In this document: piece by piece, positions 25,310-34,311 of the stretch
Numbering within the stretch: position 1 is the first letter of the stretch
Layout: the number at the start of each line of letters is the position of its first letter
Assembly (NCBI GenBank): GCA_934636245.1
Contig: CAKUAI010000004.1
Span: 124,001-188,000, forward strand
From: an uncultured Coriobacteriales bacterium
Lineage (GTDB): Bacteria; Actinomycetota; Coriobacteriia; Coriobacteriales; UMGS124
Direction: 5' to 3'
DNA length: 64,000 bases
Position numbers and translations under genes: made by a program
The notes under the pieces: model-generated
The model's database searches: none
The model's input: only the letters and a program-made list of their open reading frames with translations
What the model was told of the DNA's origin: nothing

Positions 25310-26503
25310 TTAATAGAAGAGCTGCGATACAAGCGGGCCAAAGGCATGCGACTCAAAAAGAACCGCTTCGCCCTTCTCAGTGCGAACGGCACCCGTGGAG
25401 CCGGCGCTGTCCTGCCAGGAGATGGTGGAGGTGACTTCGCCAGGCTCGAGCATGCCGGCGTCGCTTTCGCTTACCGAGACGGAGCGCGAGGCGTTGTCGC
25501 GAAACAGCACAAGGCCGTTTGCACCGTAGCCGACCGACCAGCTCGCGTTTTCGGCAAAAGGGGCATACAGGGTGACGGACGTTGCACCGACTCCCTGCAG
25601 CTCAGGATAGTGACCGAAAGCCCAATCAAGCAGCGTGCGGGCGTCTGACCAGCGCCCCTCGCTCTCCTCGCATCCCAAGACGCTGATGAACAGGGTCTTG
25701 GAGCCTAAGGTCGCGCGGCCCACGAAGCAATTGCCTGCGTTGTAGGTGAAGCCCGTCTTGATGCCGCGCATGCCGGGGTACGAGTTGCCCAGGGCATCGG
25801 TCGACTCCAGCGTCTTGGACTCGCCCCCCACCTGAACCGTCGTGTAGGCCGAGCCCACGATAGAGCTGAAAAGGGGGATCTGCACAGCGTGGCGCGCAAG
25901 CGTGATGAGGTCGAGCGGGGTGGAATGGTGCCCGTCCTCGTCGAGGCCGTGGGGGTTGACGTAGTGGGTGCCCGCAAGGCCAAGTTCTGCGGCCTTGCTG
26001 TTCATCATCTCGACGAAGTTGGTGACCGAGCCGCCCACGCATTCGGCAATGCACGCCGCCGCGTCGTTGCCCGAGTAGACGAGCAGGCCGTGAAGCAGCT
26101 CGTTGAGCGTTGTCTGGTCGCCGGGGTCATAGCCGACAACCTGGCCGTATACGGTCTTGACGATGTCGGAGACGGTGTAGACAGTATCGAGCGAAACGCC
26201 GCTTTCCAGCGCGACGACGGCCGTCATGATCTTCGTCGTCGAGGCCATGGCCATGGAGACGTCGCCGTTGAGCGAGAAAAGGACGTTTCCATCTTCATCA
26301 GCCACGGCAGCCTCGCTGGCGAACTGCAAGGCAGGATAGTCGTCACCGAAGGCGGACCAACGGTTGGTGTCGGCATGGGCGGGGGCGGCATGGAAGGCAC
26401 CGGCGGCGGTAAGGCACGCAAGTGCGCCTAAGCCCAAGAAATCCCTGCGCGAGAGAGGCATGGCGATGCGCGGACTAGGCTGCATCGTTGGACTGTTCAG
26501 CAT
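25310..26503 (-). CDS. D-alanyl-D-alanine carboxypeptidase (peptidase S11)
   Basis: Penicillin-binding protein of the DacA class that trims the terminal D-alanine of peptidoglycan stem peptides. A twin-arginine-like SRRDFLG motif and hydrophobic stretch form the export signal. The active-site motifs are STTK (S88, K91), SGN near 145 and KTG in GIKTGFTY near 250. It has 397 aa. The ATG at 26503 follows GAGGAG by 8 bases and overlaps the end of the preceding phosphatidyltransferase gene by 29 bases, implying translational coupling. No obvious C-terminal membrane anchor. Confidence 0.93.
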   Translation of the reverse strand: MLNSPTMQPSPRIAMPLSRRDFLGLGALACLTAAGAFHAAPAHADTNRWSAFGDDYPALQFASEAAVADEDGNVLFSLNGDVSMAMASTTKIMTAVVALESGVSLDTVYTVSDIVKTVYGQVVGYDPGDQTTLNELLHGLLVYSGNDAAACIAECVGGSVTNFVEMMNSKAAELGLAGTHYVNPHGLDEDGHHSTPLDLITLARHAVQIPLFSSIVGSAYTTVQVGGESKTLESTDALGNSYPGMRGIKTGFTYNAGNCFVGRATLGSKTLFISVLGCEESEGRWSDARTLLDWAFGHYPELQGVGATSVTLYAPFAENASWSVGYGANGLVLFRDNASRSVSVSESDAGMLEPGEVTSTISWQDSAGSTGAVRTEKGEAVLFESHAFGPLVSQLFY

Positions 26504-27167
26504 CAGGATCGCTCCTCAGGATACGCACGCCCCTCACGACATAGATGAGGGCGGCCGCGACGGAAAGAATGCAACCGACATAGACAAGCCAGATTCCTAT
26601 GCTCGTCGTGGCGGCTCCAAAGCCGGGAAGGAAAGAGCATTCGAAAAGGTTGAGACCGGGCATCGGGAAAAGGTCGAAGAGCAGTACGGAGAAGCCTGCC
26701 ATGAGAATGAACGTACAGGCCTTGCCGGTGTAGCATACGTCGGGAATGCGGCCATGCGTCTTCATAAGAACGGCTCCGCCCACAAACAGCAGCGCGTCAC
26801 GCGTTACCAGGTAGCAAACGGTCCAGGCGGGGATGCGGGAGGTAACGAGCAGGGCGATGACGCCGCTGAAGATGAGGACGCGGTCCATCACCGGGTCGAA
26901 GCGTTTGCCGAAGAGGCTCACCTGCTTGAGGCGGCGTGCGAGCTTGCCGTCGACCCAGTCGGTGCAGGCCGCAATGATGAAGAGCACCACAGCAAGGGTG
27001 TGATACTGCTCCTGAGGATAGAGCACCAGGAAACAGGCGGTGAGCACAAGACGGCACAACGTGATGAGGTTGGGAATCGTTGCCAGCGTATGTAGGGGAT
27101 TGTCGGGTGTACCGGGTTCTGCCGTTGGGTCGACAAGGCCCAAACCCCGTGTGCGATCTTTTGACAT
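26475..27167 (-). CDS. CDP-alcohol phosphatidyltransferase family membrane protein
   Basis: 230 aa with several hydrophobic helices and a complete catalytic signature DWVDGKLARRLKQ ... G...D...D (DxxDGxxAR-x8-GxxxDxxxD), so it should be active. The substrate alcohol cannot be read from sequence: phosphatidylglycerophosphate, cardiolipin or inositol-type products are possible. A second family member, fused to CinA, is encoded at 29.7-30.9 kb and looks more like the housekeeping PgsA. Coupling to a DD-carboxypeptidase gene places this one in an envelope context. GGGGAGAG precedes the ATG. Confidence 0.88.
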   Translation of the reverse strand: MSKDRTRGLGLVDPTAEPGTPDNPLHTLATIPNLITLCRLVLTACFLVLYPQEQYHTLAVVLFIIAACTDWVDGKLARRLKQVSLFGKRFDPVMDRVLIFSGVIALLVTSRIPAWTVCYLVTRDALLFVGGAVLMKTHGRIPDVCYTGKACTFILMAGFSVLLFDLFPMPGLNLFECSFLPGFGAATTSIGIWLVYVGCILSVAAALIYVVRGVRILRSDPDAEQSNDAA

Positions 27168-27394
27168 ACTGCTCTCCCCTGCTTATGCCTGGTAAAAATT
27201 CTTGGGATGCATTATACGAAAGCACCCTGCCCCTTTGGGCGGGAACAATGCCGCCCTACGAAGTCAACGTGGGGGAAAAATAGTATTCTACCTGCGTTGG
27301 TGTACACATCCGTATACCAACCTTACGGTAGTGTCATACGCGGTCTACAGGCTTCCCACATTGGCTGTCGATGAAAGTGAGGTCTTGAACCAAA

Positions 27395-27426
27395 AAAGCC
27401 TGGGACTTCAAGAAGTCCCAGGCTTT
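27395..27426 (-). terminator. Terminator downstream of tRNA-Pro
   Basis: A perfect 14-bp stem (27395-27408 / 27413-27426) with a CAAG loop is followed on the minus strand by six T. It lies 10 bases after the tRNA 3' end. Confidence 0.93.
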
Positions 27427-27435
27427 AAGTAATCA

Positions 27436-27512
<77 letters not shown>

Positions 27513-27530
27513 TGCTCAAGTGCGTAGGTA

Positions 27531-27560
27531 ACTATATGTCATCTCTCCTTGGTTGGGCAA
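27531..27560 (-). promoter_or_regulatory. Promoter of tRNA-Pro
   Basis: On the minus strand TTGCCC (27555-27560) and TATAGT (27531-27536) are 18 bases apart. The -10 ends 18 bases before the mature tRNA 5' end, a normal leader length. Confidence 0.65.
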
Positions 27561-27582
27561 GGAAAAGCTTGCAATGTACCTG

Positions 27583-27591
27583 TTATCCACA
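27583..27591 (+). other. Single perfect DnaA-box match
   Basis: TTATCCACA equals the canonical DnaA box. It lies alone between recX and tRNA-Pro, without a cluster or AT-rich unwinding element, so it is not an origin. Confidence 0.4.
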
Positions 27592-27629
27592 TTTTTGACA
27601 CAAGATGTCAGAGAAGTGCATTGAAACGC

Positions 27630-28409
27630 TTATTCGTCGGATGGCTCTTGCGCCTGTGCGACGACCTCTTTAGCGACACGCAAAGAAAGCCCTGTAGCGA
27701 AGCCGCGGCCCATGAGAAAACGAGCGATCTTCTCTGTCGGGTTCTTGCTCGGTATCGCTCGCCTGCTGGCAGCGGCTACCGCTCGCTCGTATTCCCGATC
27801 TTGCGTGAGGCTGTCTTGGGCTTCTTCACCGGCGTCTTCCAGCGAGAGGCCGAACCGTTCCAGTTCGCGAGATATGCGAGCCTTGCCCCAGCCGGCCCTG
27901 GTCTTGGAATTGACAAAGGCCTGCGCATAGCGGGTGTCGCTGATCACGCCGCAGCGCTTGGCCTTGTCCACCGCGACCTGCGATGCCTCTGTAGGGTACC
28001 CCTCTTGCACGAGCAAGTTGAGCACGTCTTTGCCGGGGCGTTCCCTTGCGCTCAGCTTGGAACAGGCGCGCTCGAAGGCGGCCTGCTCCAAGGCCGTGCG
28101 GGCATATGCCTCGAAATCAGCCACGTCTTCAAAGGCTTGACGACCTGAGGCAAACACCCGCCGTGCGCTCGCGGGGATTTCCAGGGCATGGGTGGCCGTC
28201 GGGGTGGCGGCATCACCGTCGTGCGCCTCGTCGGCAAGCAGCTCACAAAGAACGCGCCTGCCTTTGCATGAGGATGAGGCATGTTCTTCCTCTTGCAGGT
28301 GCAGGCGCAGGGGCGCCGCCTGGGTATCCGCGGCACCCCTGCGTTGATGTTGGCGGCGCTCAAGCTCGTCGAGAAGGCATCGCACGCGCTCAACCTCGGT
28401 CTGCGCCAT
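27630..28409 (-). CDS. recX: Recombination regulator RecX
   Basis: Modulates RecA filament growth. The C-terminal 160 residues carry RecX three-helix repeats (LNLLVQEGYPTEASQVAVDKAKRCG is one; ISRELERFGLS and ARFLMGRGF are others). The first 85-90 residues are a low-similarity, charged extension that I cannot assign, making the protein (259 aa) longer than many RecX proteins. It lies 29 bases downstream of recA on the same strand, the usual arrangement, so co-transcription is likely. Confidence 0.92.
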   Translation of the reverse strand: MAQTEVERVRCLLDELERRQHQRRGAADTQAAPLRLHLQEEEHASSSCKGRRVLCELLADEAHDGDAATPTATHALEIPASARRVFASGRQAFEDVADFEAYARTALEQAAFERACSKLSARERPGKDVLNLLVQEGYPTEASQVAVDKAKRCGVISDTRYAQAFVNSKTRAGWGKARISRELERFGLSLEDAGEEAQDSLTQDREYERAVAAASRRAIPSKNPTEKIARFLMGRGFATGLSLRVAKEVVAQAQEPSDE

Positions 28410-28438
28410 GGCACACCTGTTTCAGGTTGAAAGAGAGC

Positions 28439-29515
28439 CTAAGCGTTCTCAACAGGCTCGCCCACAGGGGCGTCCTCGTTGGGAAGCAGGCCGATGGCCA
28501 CGCGGACCTTGTGGTCGATCTCGCTGCAGAGCTCGGGATTCTGCTTGAGGAAGTCTTTGGCCGCCTCGCGTCCCTGGCCGATGCGCTCCTGGCCGTAGGT
28601 GTACCACGAGCCGGACTTGTTGACGATGTTCTCGTCAACGGCCATGTCGAGCACGCAGCCCTCTTTGGAGATGCCCTCTCCGTAGAGGATGTCGAACTCC
28701 GCCTGACGGAAAGGCGCAGCCACCTTGTTCTTTACGACCTTGACGCGCACGCGGTTGCCGATGACATCGGTGCCCTTCTTGATGCTCTCGACGCGGCGGA
28801 TCTCCAGGCGCACGGAGGCGAAAAACTTAAGCGCGCGGCCGCCGGTGGTCGTCTCGGGGTTGCCGAACATGACACCGATCTTCTCGCGCAGCTGGTTGAT
28901 GAAGATGCACGTGGTCTTGGACTTGGAGAGCGAGCCTGCCAGCTTGCGCAAGGCCTGGCTCATGAGGCGAGCCTGAAGGCCCACGGAGCTGTCGCCGATC
29001 TCGCCTTCTATTTCGGCGCGGGGCACAAGAGCGGCGACCGAGTCGATAACGATGACGTCAATGGCACCGGAGCGTACAAGCATGTCGCAGATCTCAAGCG
29101 CGTCCTCACCGGTGTCGGGCTGGGAGATAAGCACTTCGTCGATGTCGACGCCCAGGCGGGCGGCATAGCCCGGGTCGAGGGCGTGCTCGGCGTCGATGAA
29201 CGCCACGACGCCGCCCATGGCCTGGGCCTCGGCGAGAATCTCCAGCGACAGCGTTGTCTTGCCGCTAGACTCAGGGCCATAAATCTCAATGATACGGCCG
29301 CGCGGAACGCCGCCGATGCCAAGAGCGGCGTCGAGCGCGAGGGCGCCAGTGGGAATGGACTCCACCGACAGGGCGTCGGCCGCGTCGCCGAACTTCATGA
29401 TGGATCCCTTGCCGAAGCGCTTTTCAATCTCGCTCGTCGTGAGCTCGATCATCTTAGTGCGCTCGTCGCCCTCGGTGCGGGCGTGAATCTCCTTGGAGAC
29501 TGAAGACTTTGCCAT
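28439..29515 (-). CDS. recA: DNA recombinase RecA
   Basis: Catalyses strand exchange and stimulates LexA cleavage. The P-loop GPESSGKTT is at residues 80-88; other signatures are EHALDPGYA, SQPDTGEDAL, the L2 loop FINQLREKIGVMFGNPETTTGG and ALKFFASVRLEIRR. Length 358 aa with a typical acidic C-terminus. AAGGAAG precedes the ATG. Upstream (29516-29676) I find no full SOS box; only a CGAAC half-site occurs at 29557-29561. pgsA-cinA lies directly upstream, a conserved order in Gram-positive bacteria. Confidence 0.99.
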   Translation of the reverse strand: MAKSSVSKEIHARTEGDERTKMIELTTSEIEKRFGKGSIMKFGDAADALSVESIPTGALALDAALGIGGVPRGRIIEIYGPESSGKTTLSLEILAEAQAMGGVVAFIDAEHALDPGYAARLGVDIDEVLISQPDTGEDALEICDMLVRSGAIDVIVIDSVAALVPRAEIEGEIGDSSVGLQARLMSQALRKLAGSLSKSKTTCIFINQLREKIGVMFGNPETTTGGRALKFFASVRLEIRRVESIKKGTDVIGNRVRVKVVKNKVAAPFRQAEFDILYGEGISKEGCVLDMAVDENIVNKSGSWYTYGQERIGQGREAAKDFLKQNPELCSEIDHKVRVAIGLLPNEDAPVGEPVENA

Positions 29516-29676
29516 GTCGCTTCCTTCTCGTTATGGGCTGTGCGGGATGCACTCCCGTTCGTCGCCACGCAATTCTGCCACGCATCGCTGGCAGGTTCCA
29601 TCATGGCGACAAGTTTTTGGTCACGTGCGGGCGTGACAATCCTGTGACGTATGTGACGCGCTGGACGTGCGGTTTT

Positions 29677-30858
29677 TTAGCTGGCGTCCTTGCTCATGTG
29701 CTCCATGAGCATTTCGAGGGCCTTGTCCACGGCTTGCGCGCGCACCTGGGCGCGAGAACCCTCGAAGATGCAACGCTGGCTTGTCACTGTGCCGTCGGGG
29801 CAGGCCAAACCTAGGCAGACGCAGCCCAGAGGAGCCTGCGGAGTTGCCCCGCCGGGTCCGGCGACACCGGTCGTGCTGAGGGCGTAGTCGGTACCCAGGC
29901 GATTCTTGGCCCCAAGGGCCATGGCACGTGCCGTCTCTTCGGAAACGACACCGTCGCGCTCCACCTGGTTGGGGTCAAGGCCCAAAGCGCGGACCTTCTC
30001 ATCTACCGTATAGGTGACGGCGCCGCCGCGCACGACCGACGACGAACCGGGCTGCGAGGTGAGGGCTGCGCAGACAAGACCGCCCGTGCACGATTCGGCT
30101 GTGCAGACGCTCATGCCCTTTTCAGCCAAACCTGCGAGGACCTCTCGTGCAAGCGGATGGTCGCCCTCGACCGTGCCCCAGGCAAAGGCGAGGTCGTTGG
30201 GGGCCTTCTCGGCCTTCTCCTCCCCTTCGGCCTTTGCCGGGGTCGCCGCAAGGAGCGGCCAGGCCTTGGCAAAGTAATCAACCATGGAGGCGATGGTGAA
30301 GAAGACCGCCGCGAGCATCAGGACCCACGCAAGCACGCGGAACCACGCAAGCGAGGCCACGACGGGCGACACCATGAGGATGAACAGGCAGATGGCAACC
30401 ATGGTGGTCGCGGTCTTGATCTTGCCAAGAATGGAGGCCGAGACGACGACGCCGGCCGAGGCCACGAGCATGCGCAGGCCGCTCACGAGCATCTCGCGGG
30501 CGACGATCACAATGGGAACCCAGCTGCCCAAAAGACCCAGCTGCACAAGGCACAGAAGCGCCGCCACGACGAGGATCTTGTCGGCGATGGGGTCGATGAA
30601 CTTGCCGAAGACCGTCACCTCGTTGCGCGAGCGCGCCAGGTAGCCGTCGAGCGTGTCGGTCAGGCAGATAAGTCCGAACACGACAAGCGAGACGACCGCG
30701 CGCACGGTGAGGCCTATCGGGTCAGCCCCGAACAGCCATTGCTCCCAGGGCGCCAGCAGCGCGATGACGAAGACGGGGATGAACAGTATTCGAATGACCG
30801 TGACGATGTTGGCCGGCGTCCATTCGATGCCGCCATACACCTTGTTAGGCTTGGACAT
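29677..30858 (-). CDS. pgsA: PgsA-CinA fusion: phosphatidylglycerophosphate synthase plus nicotinamide-nucleotide amidase
   Basis: 393 aa with two enzyme domains in one frame. Residues about 1-205 form a multi-spanning CDP-alcohol phosphatidyltransferase (D68, D71-G72, A75-R76, G85, D89, D93), highly like PgsA, which makes phosphatidylglycerophosphate. After an alanine/glutamate/lysine linker, residues about 230-393 are the CinA C-terminal (PncC) domain with AESCTGGLVCAAL and STTGVAGPGG, a deamidase of nicotinamide mononucleotide. The start at 30858 is 11 bases after the rimO stop; an upstream extension overlaps rimO and is rejected. In many genomes these are adjacent separate genes before recA. 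Confidence 0.93.
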   Translation of the reverse strand: MSKPNKVYGGIEWTPANIVTVIRILFIPVFVIALLAPWEQWLFGADPIGLTVRAVVSLVVFGLICLTDTLDGYLARSRNEVTVFGKFIDPIADKILVVAALLCLVQLGLLGSWVPIVIVAREMLVSGLRMLVASAGVVVSASILGKIKTATTMVAICLFILMVSPVVASLAWFRVLAWVLMLAAVFFTIASMVDYFAKAWPLLAATPAKAEGEEKAEKAPNDLAFAWGTVEGDHPLAREVLAGLAEKGMSVCTAESCTGGLVCAALTSQPGSSSVVRGGAVTYTVDEKVRALGLDPNQVERDGVVSEETARAMALGAKNRLGTDYALSTTGVAGPGGATPQAPLGCVCLGLACPDGTVTSQRCIFEGSRAQVRAQAVDKALEMLMEHMSKDAS

Positions 30859-30869
30859 GCTTGCCTCGC

Positions 30870-32204
30870 TTATCGCACGATGTGACCAAAGAGCTCGTAG
30901 CACACCGACTCGTCAATTTGCACGTCGACAAATTCGCCCATGGCGACGTCGACGGGCCCGAGATGCACGACGCCGTCGGAGTCGGGCGCCTGGAAGTAGG
31001 TGCGGCCGAGGATGTCGACCTGGCCTTCGTCGCCCTCCTCGTGGGCGTCGACGAGCACGCGGACAACCTCGCCCACATGCCTGGCTGCGCTGGCAAAGCC
31101 GTACGTCTCGGCGATGTCGACCATCTGCTGCTCGCGGTCGTGCTTGACGTCCTCATCGACCTGGTCGGCCATGCCGGCCGCCTCGGTACCGTCCTCCTGC
31201 GAGTAGGCAAAGACGGAGCAGTAGTCGAATTCGGCCTTCTCAATGAAGTCGACAAGCTCTTCGAACTGCTCCTCGGTCTCACCGGGGAAGCCGACAAGAG
31301 CGGTCGTGCGCAGCGTGATGCCGGGCACTTCGCGGCGCAGGCGCGCGACCATCTCGAGGAACTCGGAGGTGCAGCCGGTGCGGTTCATGTTCTTGAGAAC
31401 CTCGGCATTGCTGTGCTGCAGCGGAATGTCGATGTACTTGACGACCTCAGGGGTGTCGCGAATGGCCGCGACGAGCTCGTCGGTAAGGCCCTCGGGCTGC
31501 AGGTAAAGCACGCGCACCCAACCGCCGTAGGGGCGCACCTCCTGGGCGACGGCTTGCAAAAGCCATGCCAGGTTGTGGTCGCCGGGCAGGTCCTGGCCCC
31601 AAATGCCGGTGTCCTGACCGATGAGGACAATCTCGCGCACGCCGCCTTCGAGCAGATGGCGCACCTCGGAGAGGATGACATCTGCCTCACGCGAGAAGTA
31701 GCGACCGCGAATGTAAGGGATGGCGCAGAAGGAGCAGAACCTGTCGCAGCCATCGGAGATCTTCACATAGGCGAAGGCGGCCTGAACCGTACGAACGACC
31801 TCGGGGGCCGCCTGGGTGCGCTCCTCCACACCAAGCACGCGCTTGAGGACCGAGCAGATCTCGTCTTCGCGCTTGCAGGGGACGAAGGCCGCCACATCGG
31901 GCATCTCGTGTTCGATCTCGTCGCCGTAGCGGGCGGGGATGCAGCCGGCCATGACGATGGGGCAGGTAATGCCGTCCTCAAGCTTCTCCGCCACGAGGGA
32001 GAGTGTCGTCTCGATGCCCTCCTCCACGGCACTCATGAGAAATGAGCACGTGTTGACGATGATGACGTCGGCGTTGTCCGGGTCGTCGATAACCTCGAGC
32101 TGGATGTCAGCGTCGACGAGCGCCCTCATGCGGTCGCTGTCGACCTCGTTCTTGGCGCAACCCAGCGTGATGAAAGCGACGTTTTTGGTGGTGTTGGTTT
32201 GCAT
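30870..32204 (-). CDS. rimO: Ribosomal protein uS12 methylthiotransferase RimO
   Basis: Radical SAM enzyme that methylthiolates an aspartate of ribosomal protein S12. The N-terminal cysteines are C16 (TLGCAKNEVDS), C53 (NTCSF) and C88 (AGCIPAR); the radical SAM motif is CDRFCSFC (153-160). A TRAM domain ends the 444 aa protein. The start at 32204 is chosen by family length and an AAGG site; ATG 32213 is an alternative. A longer in-frame extension to 32345 overlaps yajQ and is rejected. It is 25 bases from yajQ. Confidence 0.95.
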   Translation of the reverse strand: MQTNTTKNVAFITLGCAKNEVDSDRMRALVDADIQLEVIDDPDNADVIIVNTCSFLMSAVEEGIETTLSLVAEKLEDGITCPIVMAGCIPARYGDEIEHEMPDVAAFVPCKREDEICSVLKRVLGVEERTQAAPEVVRTVQAAFAYVKISDGCDRFCSFCAIPYIRGRYFSREADVILSEVRHLLEGGVREIVLIGQDTGIWGQDLPGDHNLAWLLQAVAQEVRPYGGWVRVLYLQPEGLTDELVAAIRDTPEVVKYIDIPLQHSNAEVLKNMNRTGCTSEFLEMVARLRREVPGITLRTTALVGFPGETEEQFEELVDFIEKAEFDYCSVFAYSQEDGTEAAGMADQVDEDVKHDREQQMVDIAETYGFASAARHVGEVVRVLVDAHEEGDEGQVDILGRTYFQAPDSDGVVHLGPVDVAMGEFVDVQIDESVCYELFGHIVR

Positions 32205-32229
32205 ATGTTGCATGGCCTTCCGGCGACTC

Positions 32230-32730
32230 TTAGCGATAGTTGGTGAACTGGAGGGGCTGGCCGTAATCCTGCTCGCGCAGGAAGGCGATGACAGCCTGAA
32301 GGGCGTCCTTGCTCGGCGAGGAAACCTTGAGCTTGTCACCCTCAACGGTCACCTTTACCTTGAATTTCGCGTCGCGCACGTCCTTGCTGATCTTCTTGGC
32401 GAGTTCCTGCTCGATGCCCTGCACCACGGTGCCGATGACGCGCACGGTGCCGGCGCTGGCGGGCTGGGGGTCGGCAAAGGAAACGGAGGACAGGTCGACC
32501 TTGCGGCGGACGAGGCGCGTCTGGAAGACGTCGATGACCTGCGAGGCCACGAACTCAGAGGGTGCCTGCACGGTCACAATGCCCTTGGCCTTGTCAAGCT
32601 CGATGGTGGCGTGGGAGTCCTTGAGGTCGTAGCGCTGTACGAGCTCCTTGGTTGTCTGCTGGTAGGCGTTGTCGACCTCCTGCATGTCGACTTCGGAAAC
32701 GACGTCGAAGCTGCTGTCTTTGGATGCCAT
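32230..32730 (-). CDS. yajQ: YajQ family nucleotide-binding protein
   Basis: 166 aa of the UPF0234/YajQ family. It begins SSFDVVSEVDMQEVDNA and contains YDLKDSHATIELDK, both typical; two RRM-like ferredoxin folds are expected. Members bind RNA/tRNA and, in some proteobacteria, cyclic-di-GMP. Role here unknown. GGAGAG precedes the ATG. It lies between rodZ and rimO on the same strand. Confidence 0.95.
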   Translation of the reverse strand: MASKDSSFDVVSEVDMQEVDNAYQQTTKELVQRYDLKDSHATIELDKAKGIVTVQAPSEFVASQVIDVFQTRLVRRKVDLSSVSFADPQPASAGTVRVIGTVVQGIEQELAKKISKDVRDAKFKVKVTVEGDKLKVSSPSKDALQAVIAFLREQDYGQPLQFTNYR

Positions 32731-32793
32731 GTGTCTCTCCTTGTTTCAGGGGGCCATGCGCCCCAATCGGTCAATCAATAGGATGCAAAGGCG

Positions 32794-34311
32794 TTAACCC
32801 TCGTATGAGTCGTCTTCGCCGTAATAGCCTGATTCGTCGTACGAGCCGTAGTCGCTGTAGTCCGTGCCGTCGGTCCACTCATCTTGAGACGGATCGTACT
32901 CGTCCGACCCGTCCTGCGAAGCGGTGTCGGCAGGAGGATCGGGGGCCCACTGGTCTTCAGGAACCGTGGCATTGAGCACGTACGTACCGTTCGAGATGGT
33001 GGGCGTGACCGAAGTGCCGTTGATGGCAATCGAAACGCCGGTGGAGTCGCTCAGCGTCACGGCAAGGGTGCGTCCAATCGTCCATTCCTGCGTGGACCCA
33101 GCTTCCAGGTTGCCCGCATACACGGCGTTGCCGTCGACGTAGACCTCCGCCCACACAGAGTTTGCCGCGTCGGCTGCAAAGGCAAGCGAGACCTTGGAGT
33201 TCACGGGAATGGCAGTGAGGTCGATGCCGGAGGGATTGAGCTTCGTCGTGTCGACGATCGTGCCAGGCTGAGCCGTTTGATTCGTGCCGGCCACGCTCGT
33301 GACGGGAATGGAGCTGTTGCCCTGCGACTGGGATGCCTTGTTCGTGCACGACGTGGCAGCCACAGCTATCACCACAACGAGCACGACTGCAAAAACGCCC
33401 ACAAGAATGAGCATGACGCGCCTGTCAGCCATGATGGTCTGGAGGATGCCCTGAAGCACTTCCGAAACGCTTTGCTGCGTGGCATGCGTCGTTTGGTTGC
33501 GTCCTCCCGACCTGCCGCCGCTGCCTCCCTCATACCCGCTGTCAACTTCGAGCGGCTGGGCAGTCTCACGTGGGCGGGAGCTTGGACGCTGACCCTGATA
33601 TGAGCCAGCTGCGGCAGTGCCCGAACCCGTGCGCCTGCCAGCGGCACCATAGGAGCCCGACTTCGCCGTATCCTGTCGCGTTCGAAAATCGGTATAGCGG
33701 CCGGGTTCGGACTCGAAGCCGCTGCGACCAGACTGTCTGTTTCTGCTTGCGGGGGCCTCATAGCGACCAGGGGCCGGCGCACTTGTACGGGCAGGCGAGG
33801 CGGGACGGCCATACGTGCCGCGGCTGTCCCCTCCCCGTTGAGCACGCGCCTCTGATGAGGCGGGCCTTGTGGGCGTGCGCATGGCCGAGGAGGCGCCTTG
33901 CGACCTGCCGGTCTGAGGCTGACGGGTGTCCTGGCGGTAGCCGGCACGCTGATCGGACCGAGTGTCGCGTCGGCGCTCGTCTTGACGTGACGCGTCGCGC
34001 GAAGAGGCCTGCTGGAAGCGTTCGTCCTGACGGGCATAGCCCTGCTGACGAGCCTCATATTCGGCAAGCTGCTCGTCGAAGGCGCGCAGGACCTCGGAGG
34101 TGTTAAGACCGAGGTAGCGAGCATACGACCCCATCGAGGCGCGTGCATAGCCCTTGGGGGGCATGGCGTCGAAGTCGGTGTACTCGAACGCCTCGATGAC
34201 ATGGCGGCGCAGCTTCGTGGCTTCGGCTGCCTTATCAATTGAAAGGCCAAGCTCCTTGCGGCGTTTGGCCAGAAGGTTTCCGATGGGCTGCATGTTCGGC
34301 ATCTTCTGCAT
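32794..34311 (-). CDS. rodZ: RodZ-like helix-turn-helix membrane protein
   Basis: 505 aa. A cytoplasmic XRE-like helix-turn-helix occupies about residues 10-75 (NLLAKRRKELGLSIDKAAE ... VIEAFEY). A long arginine/serine/glutamine-rich disordered linker (to about 295), one transmembrane helix at about 298-320 and a C-terminal DUF4115 domain at about 365-455 follow; the tail is rich in D, Y and S. RodZ links MreB or the divisome to the wall. The ATG overlaps the ftsK stop (TGATG), so the two are coupled; a GTG one codon upstream is also possible. The linker is unusually long. Confidence 0.88.
   Translation of the reverse strand: MQKMPNMQPIGNLLAKRRKELGLSIDKAAEATKLRRHVIEAFEYTDFDAMPPKGYARASMGSYARYLGLNTSEVLRAFDEQLAEYEARQQGYARQDERFQQASSRDASRQDERRRDTRSDQRAGYRQDTRQPQTGRSQGASSAMRTPTRPASSEARAQRGGDSRGTYGRPASPARTSAPAPGRYEAPASRNRQSGRSGFESEPGRYTDFRTRQDTAKSGSYGAAGRRTGSGTAAAGSYQGQRPSSRPRETAQPLEVDSGYEGGSGGRSGGRNQTTHATQQSVSEVLQGILQTIMADRRVMLILVGVFAVVLVVVIAVAATSCTNKASQSQGNSSIPVTSVAGTNQTAQPGTIVDTTKLNPSGIDLTAIPVNSKVSLAFAADAANSVWAEVYVDGNAVYAGNLEAGSTQEWTIGRTLAVTLSDSTGVSIAINGTSVTPTISNGTYVLNATVPEDQWAPDPPADTASQDGSDEYDPSQDEWTDGTDYSDYGSYDESGYYGEDDSYEG

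Noticed and set aside
25267..25392. A 42-residue N-terminal extension of the FHA protein
   Set aside because: It overlaps the DD-carboxypeptidase gene, while the ATG at 25266 has a GAGGGG site and fits GarA/OdhI length.
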